Assembly (NCBI GenBank): GCA_965229765.1
Contig: CBDDJT010000003.1
Location: 1,054,001 to 1,118,000, forward strand
Reading direction: 5' to 3'
From: ASV31 sp965229765
Lineage (GTDB): Bacteria > Pseudomonadota > Alphaproteobacteria > Rhodobacterales > Rhodobacteraceae
DNA: 64,000 nucleotides
In this document: positions 62,340 to 64,000 of the stretch, piece by piece
Layout: the number at the start of each line of letters is the position of its first letter
Position numbering within the stretch: position 1 is the stretch's first letter
Notes under the pieces: generated by a model
What the model saw: only the letters and a program-made list of their open reading frames with translations
Database searches by the model: none
Told to the model about the DNA's origin: nothing
Position numbers and translations under genes: made by a program

Positions 62340-62393
62340 GATGCTCCATCCTACTCAGGAGTTGGAGCCTCCGGCAAACCCGGAGCGGTTCAT

Positions 62394-62840
62394 GCTGAAC
62401 CGAGTGATGTTGTCATCGCGGGCGTCAGCGAAACAATTGAAGACGTTGGCAAAGCGGTTGCCTGGCTCGGAGAAGAAAAAGTCGCGATCCACGATGATAG
62501 CTATGCTTTCCGCCACAACATGAACCCGAAGTTCATCGCATATGCGATGCAAACAGATGCCTTTCATGATCAGAAAGCGAAGTACGTTTCGAGCGGTAAG
62601 ATAAAAAGGCTCCTGATTGATGGGGTCAAGAACGTGCGGCTGCCGGTTCCTTACCCAGACGACCCTGCTAAGTCTCTCGAGGAACAGACGCGCATTGTCG
62701 CAATTCTCGACAAGTTCGACACGCTGACGACTTCGATCAGCGAAGGCCTGCCCCGCGAGATCGAGCTGCGTGAAAAACAATATGCCTATTACCGCGATCA
62801 GCTGCTGAGCTTTCCCAAACCTGATGCAGTGGTGGCGTAA
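62394..62840 (+). pseudogene. hsdS: HsdS specificity subunit, C-terminal fragment
   Basis: The open frame enters from the IS and reads the end of a target-recognition domain (AEPSDVVIAGVSE, then HNMNPKFIAYAMQT, IKRLLIDGVKNVRLPVP) and the conserved C-terminal helix region LEEQTRIVAILDKFDTL and QYAYYRDQLLSFPKP. An intact HsdS has about 400 residues in two halves; here 148 remain with no native start. The first target-recognition domain and central repeat are lost, so restriction and modification specificity are probably abolished or altered. Confidence 0.87.
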
Positions 62841-64000
62841 ATGGGACATACGCTGACCGAGATCGCCGGGACGCTGAGGGACGCCGACAAGAAGGTTCAG
62901 CTGATCTATGCGTTCAACGCCTCCGGCAAGACGCGACTGTCCCGCGCATTCAGAGAGCTAATCGACCCGAAGACCGAAGAACGGGACGACGATTATCGCC
63001 CTAAAGTACTTTACTACAACGCCTTCACCGAAGACCTCTTCTACTGGGACAATGATCTCACCGGCGATACCGAGCGGAAGCTCTGTATTCAGCCGAATGC
63101 TTTTACCAAATCCGCCTTTGAAGATCTCGGGCTCGACCTCAATGTGATCACCGTGTTTCAGCGTTACACCCAGCCAAATCTTACGCCCCGCTTCAATGAG
63201 GAGTACAAAACCAGGGACAAGGACGACAAAGAGATTACCGTTCCGGCATTTTCCGAAGTGATCTTCACCCTGGGGCAAGATCCGGAGACCAACCCAGAAC
63301 GTCTCAAAATATCGAAGGGCGAAGAAAGTAACTTCATCTGGAGCGTTTTTTATTGCCTGCTGGATCAGGTCATCAGCACCCGTAACGTCGCTGAAGTCGA
63401 TGAGCGCGAGACGGATCAGTTCAATGACCTCGAGTATGTCTTCATTGATGACCCGGTCAGTTCGCTTGATGAGAACCACCTCATTCAGCTCGCCGTCGAC
63501 GTCGCGGACCTGATCAAGAGAAGCGATACGGTGAACGGCCTGAAATTCATTATCACGACACACAGCCCACTTTTCTTCAACGTGCTGTTCAATGAGCTGA
63601 AAAAAAAGTCCTCCTACATGCTAAAACGGCTTGAGGATGGAACGTTTGAGCTGACAGAGAAGAACGGCGATTCAAACCAGAGCTTTTCTTACCACCTTTA
63701 CCTCAAGCAGACGCTGGAGGAGGCAATCGCGGCAGACAAGATCGAGCGCTATCACTTCACCCTGCTGCGAAATCTCTATGAAAAGACATCGAACTTTCTG
63801 GGCTATCCGCGATGGTCAGAGCTGCTGCCGGGCGACCAGAAACTTTACATGAACCGCATCATTCAGTTTACGAGCCATAGCACGCTCTCCAGTGAGACCA
63901 TCGCCGAGCCCTCCCCGCAGGAAAAGCAGACGGTGAAGCTCCTGCTGGATCATCTGCGCAACAATTACAGCTATTGGCAGGAGGACGCTCCAAATGCCTG
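62841..64000 (+). CDS. prrC: PrrC-like anticodon nuclease / AAA-type ATPase, partial
   Basis: The frame starts just after hsdS and runs off the window; 386 residues are visible. It has an ABC-like ATPase head: Walker A AFNASGKT (residues 24-31), signature SKGEES (158-163), Walker B YVFIDDPVSSLD (199-210) and a His switch ITTHSP (238-243). The C-terminal part has R310, E314 and H346, whose spacing (4 and 36) equals the R320-E324-H356 catalytic triad of E. coli PrrC, which cleaves tRNA-Lys. PrrC is also encoded within a type I hsd locus. hsdR is expected downstream. RloC or an uncharacterised relative is the alternative. Confidence 0.75.
   Translation, partial: MGHTLTEIAGTLRDADKKVQLIYAFNASGKTRLSRAFRELIDPKTEERDDDYRPKVLYYNAFTEDLFYWDNDLTGDTERKLCIQPNAFTKSAFEDLGLDLNVITVFQRYTQPNLTPRFNEEYKTRDKDDKEITVPAFSEVIFTLGQDPETNPERLKISKGEESNFIWSVFYCLLDQVISTRNVAEVDERETDQFNDLEYVFIDDPVSSLDENHLIQLAVDVADLIKRSDTVNGLKFIITTHSPLFFNVLFNELKKKSSYMLKRLEDGTFELTEKNGDSNQSFSYHLYLKQTLEEAIAADKIERYHFTLLRNLYEKTSNFLGYPRWSELLPGDQKLYMNRIIQFTSHSTLSSETIAEPSPQEKQTVKLLLDHLRNNYSYWQEDAPNA

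Larger units (their letters stand above)
61078..62392 (-). mobile_element. IS3-family insertion sequence, copy 2, inverted (1,315 bp)
   Basis: Same length and ends as the copy at 57472-58786, in the opposite orientation. The left junction is in hsdM and the right junction is in hsdS, with no target duplication, so the insertion was followed or accompanied by a deletion of the hsdM-hsdS boundary. The two copies enclose 2,291 bases with the HTH gene and most of hsdM. Confidence 0.92.

Noticed and set aside
57472..62392. Composite transposon carrying hsdM between the IS3 copies
   Set aside because: No target duplication on the outside of the pair, and hsdM is joined directly to the IS at one side with hsdS continuing on the other, so the copies arrived within an existing locus.
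1..64000. CRISPR arrays, tRNA or rRNA genes
   Set aside because: No regularly spaced direct repeats and no tRNA- or rRNA-like sequence were noticed on reading; a dedicated scan was not possible.

Overview
The window looks like chromosome or large-replicon DNA from an alphaproteobacterium, most likely a member of the Rhodobacteraceae/Roseobacter group. The basis is high G+C content, two DctPQM TRAP transporters, densely overlapping operons (ATGA/GTGA junctions), Alphaproteobacteria-type regulators and a CsgG/Hfa-type surface locus. Nothing in the window gives a species, and I see no tRNA, rRNA or CRISPR array.

Positions 1-14.5 kb hold catabolic and uptake genes. A partial membrane protein is followed by a minus-strand operon dctP-dctQ-dctM-sulfatase, with a divergent LysR regulator whose start lies in an inverted repeat. 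Next come yciI-like and malonyl-CoA decarboxylase genes (minus) and, divergently, a RutE-like nitroreductase, a second TRAP operon, an intradiol ring-cleavage dioxygenase, a GntR/FCD regulator and a LeuA/homocitrate-synthase-like enzyme. Together these suggest import of an organic acid or aromatic-derived acid, ring cleavage and C3 (malonyl/malonate-semialdehyde) metabolism. Positions 15-17.8 kb hold a di-haem cytochrome, a PepSY-like secreted protein and a membrane-anchored LuxR-type protein.

Positions 18-30.5 kb form a second catabolic block. A minus-strand P450-SDR-ThuA-like-SDR set sits upstream of a complete livHMGFK ABC importer. A MarR regulator and a plus-strand set of two amidohydrolases and a second, related P450 lie next to it. 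From 30.5 to 33.6 kb are small membrane proteins, an NmrA-type dehydrogenase and an AraC regulator. The 1,618-bp sulfatase unit recurs in inverted orientation at 33.8-35.4 kb, so about 31.7 kb of catabolic DNA lies between two apparently identical inverted arms.

Positions 35.4-41.4 kb are a degraded zone with remnants of an integrase, a primase-like protein and an IS3 OrfA. Inside it are an intact 961-residue secreted protein and a SUKH (SMI1/KNR4) protein. Positions 41.4-52.8 kb are the most unusual part: a divergent MreB-like actin, a bitopic protein, three lipoproteins, a GspC/PilP-like periplasmic protein, an SH3 protein, two paralogous secreted repeat proteins, a CsgG/HfaB-like lipoprotein and an HfaA-like protein. 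The first gene of the minus-strand run, a Ser/Ala-rich repeat lipoprotein, is split by an IS5-family element with a 3-bp target duplication and can be rebuilt in frame. I read this as a possible surface-adhesin or functional-amyloid secretion locus.

Positions 53-57.4 kb hold a DevBCA-type ABC exporter with a divergent TetR regulator and a clear palindromic operator. Positions 57.5-64 kb are a type I restriction-modification island (HTH protein, hsdM, truncated hsdS, PrrC-like anticodon nuclease) invaded by two inverted 1,315-bp IS3-family copies. The second copy removed the end of hsdM and the first part of hsdS.
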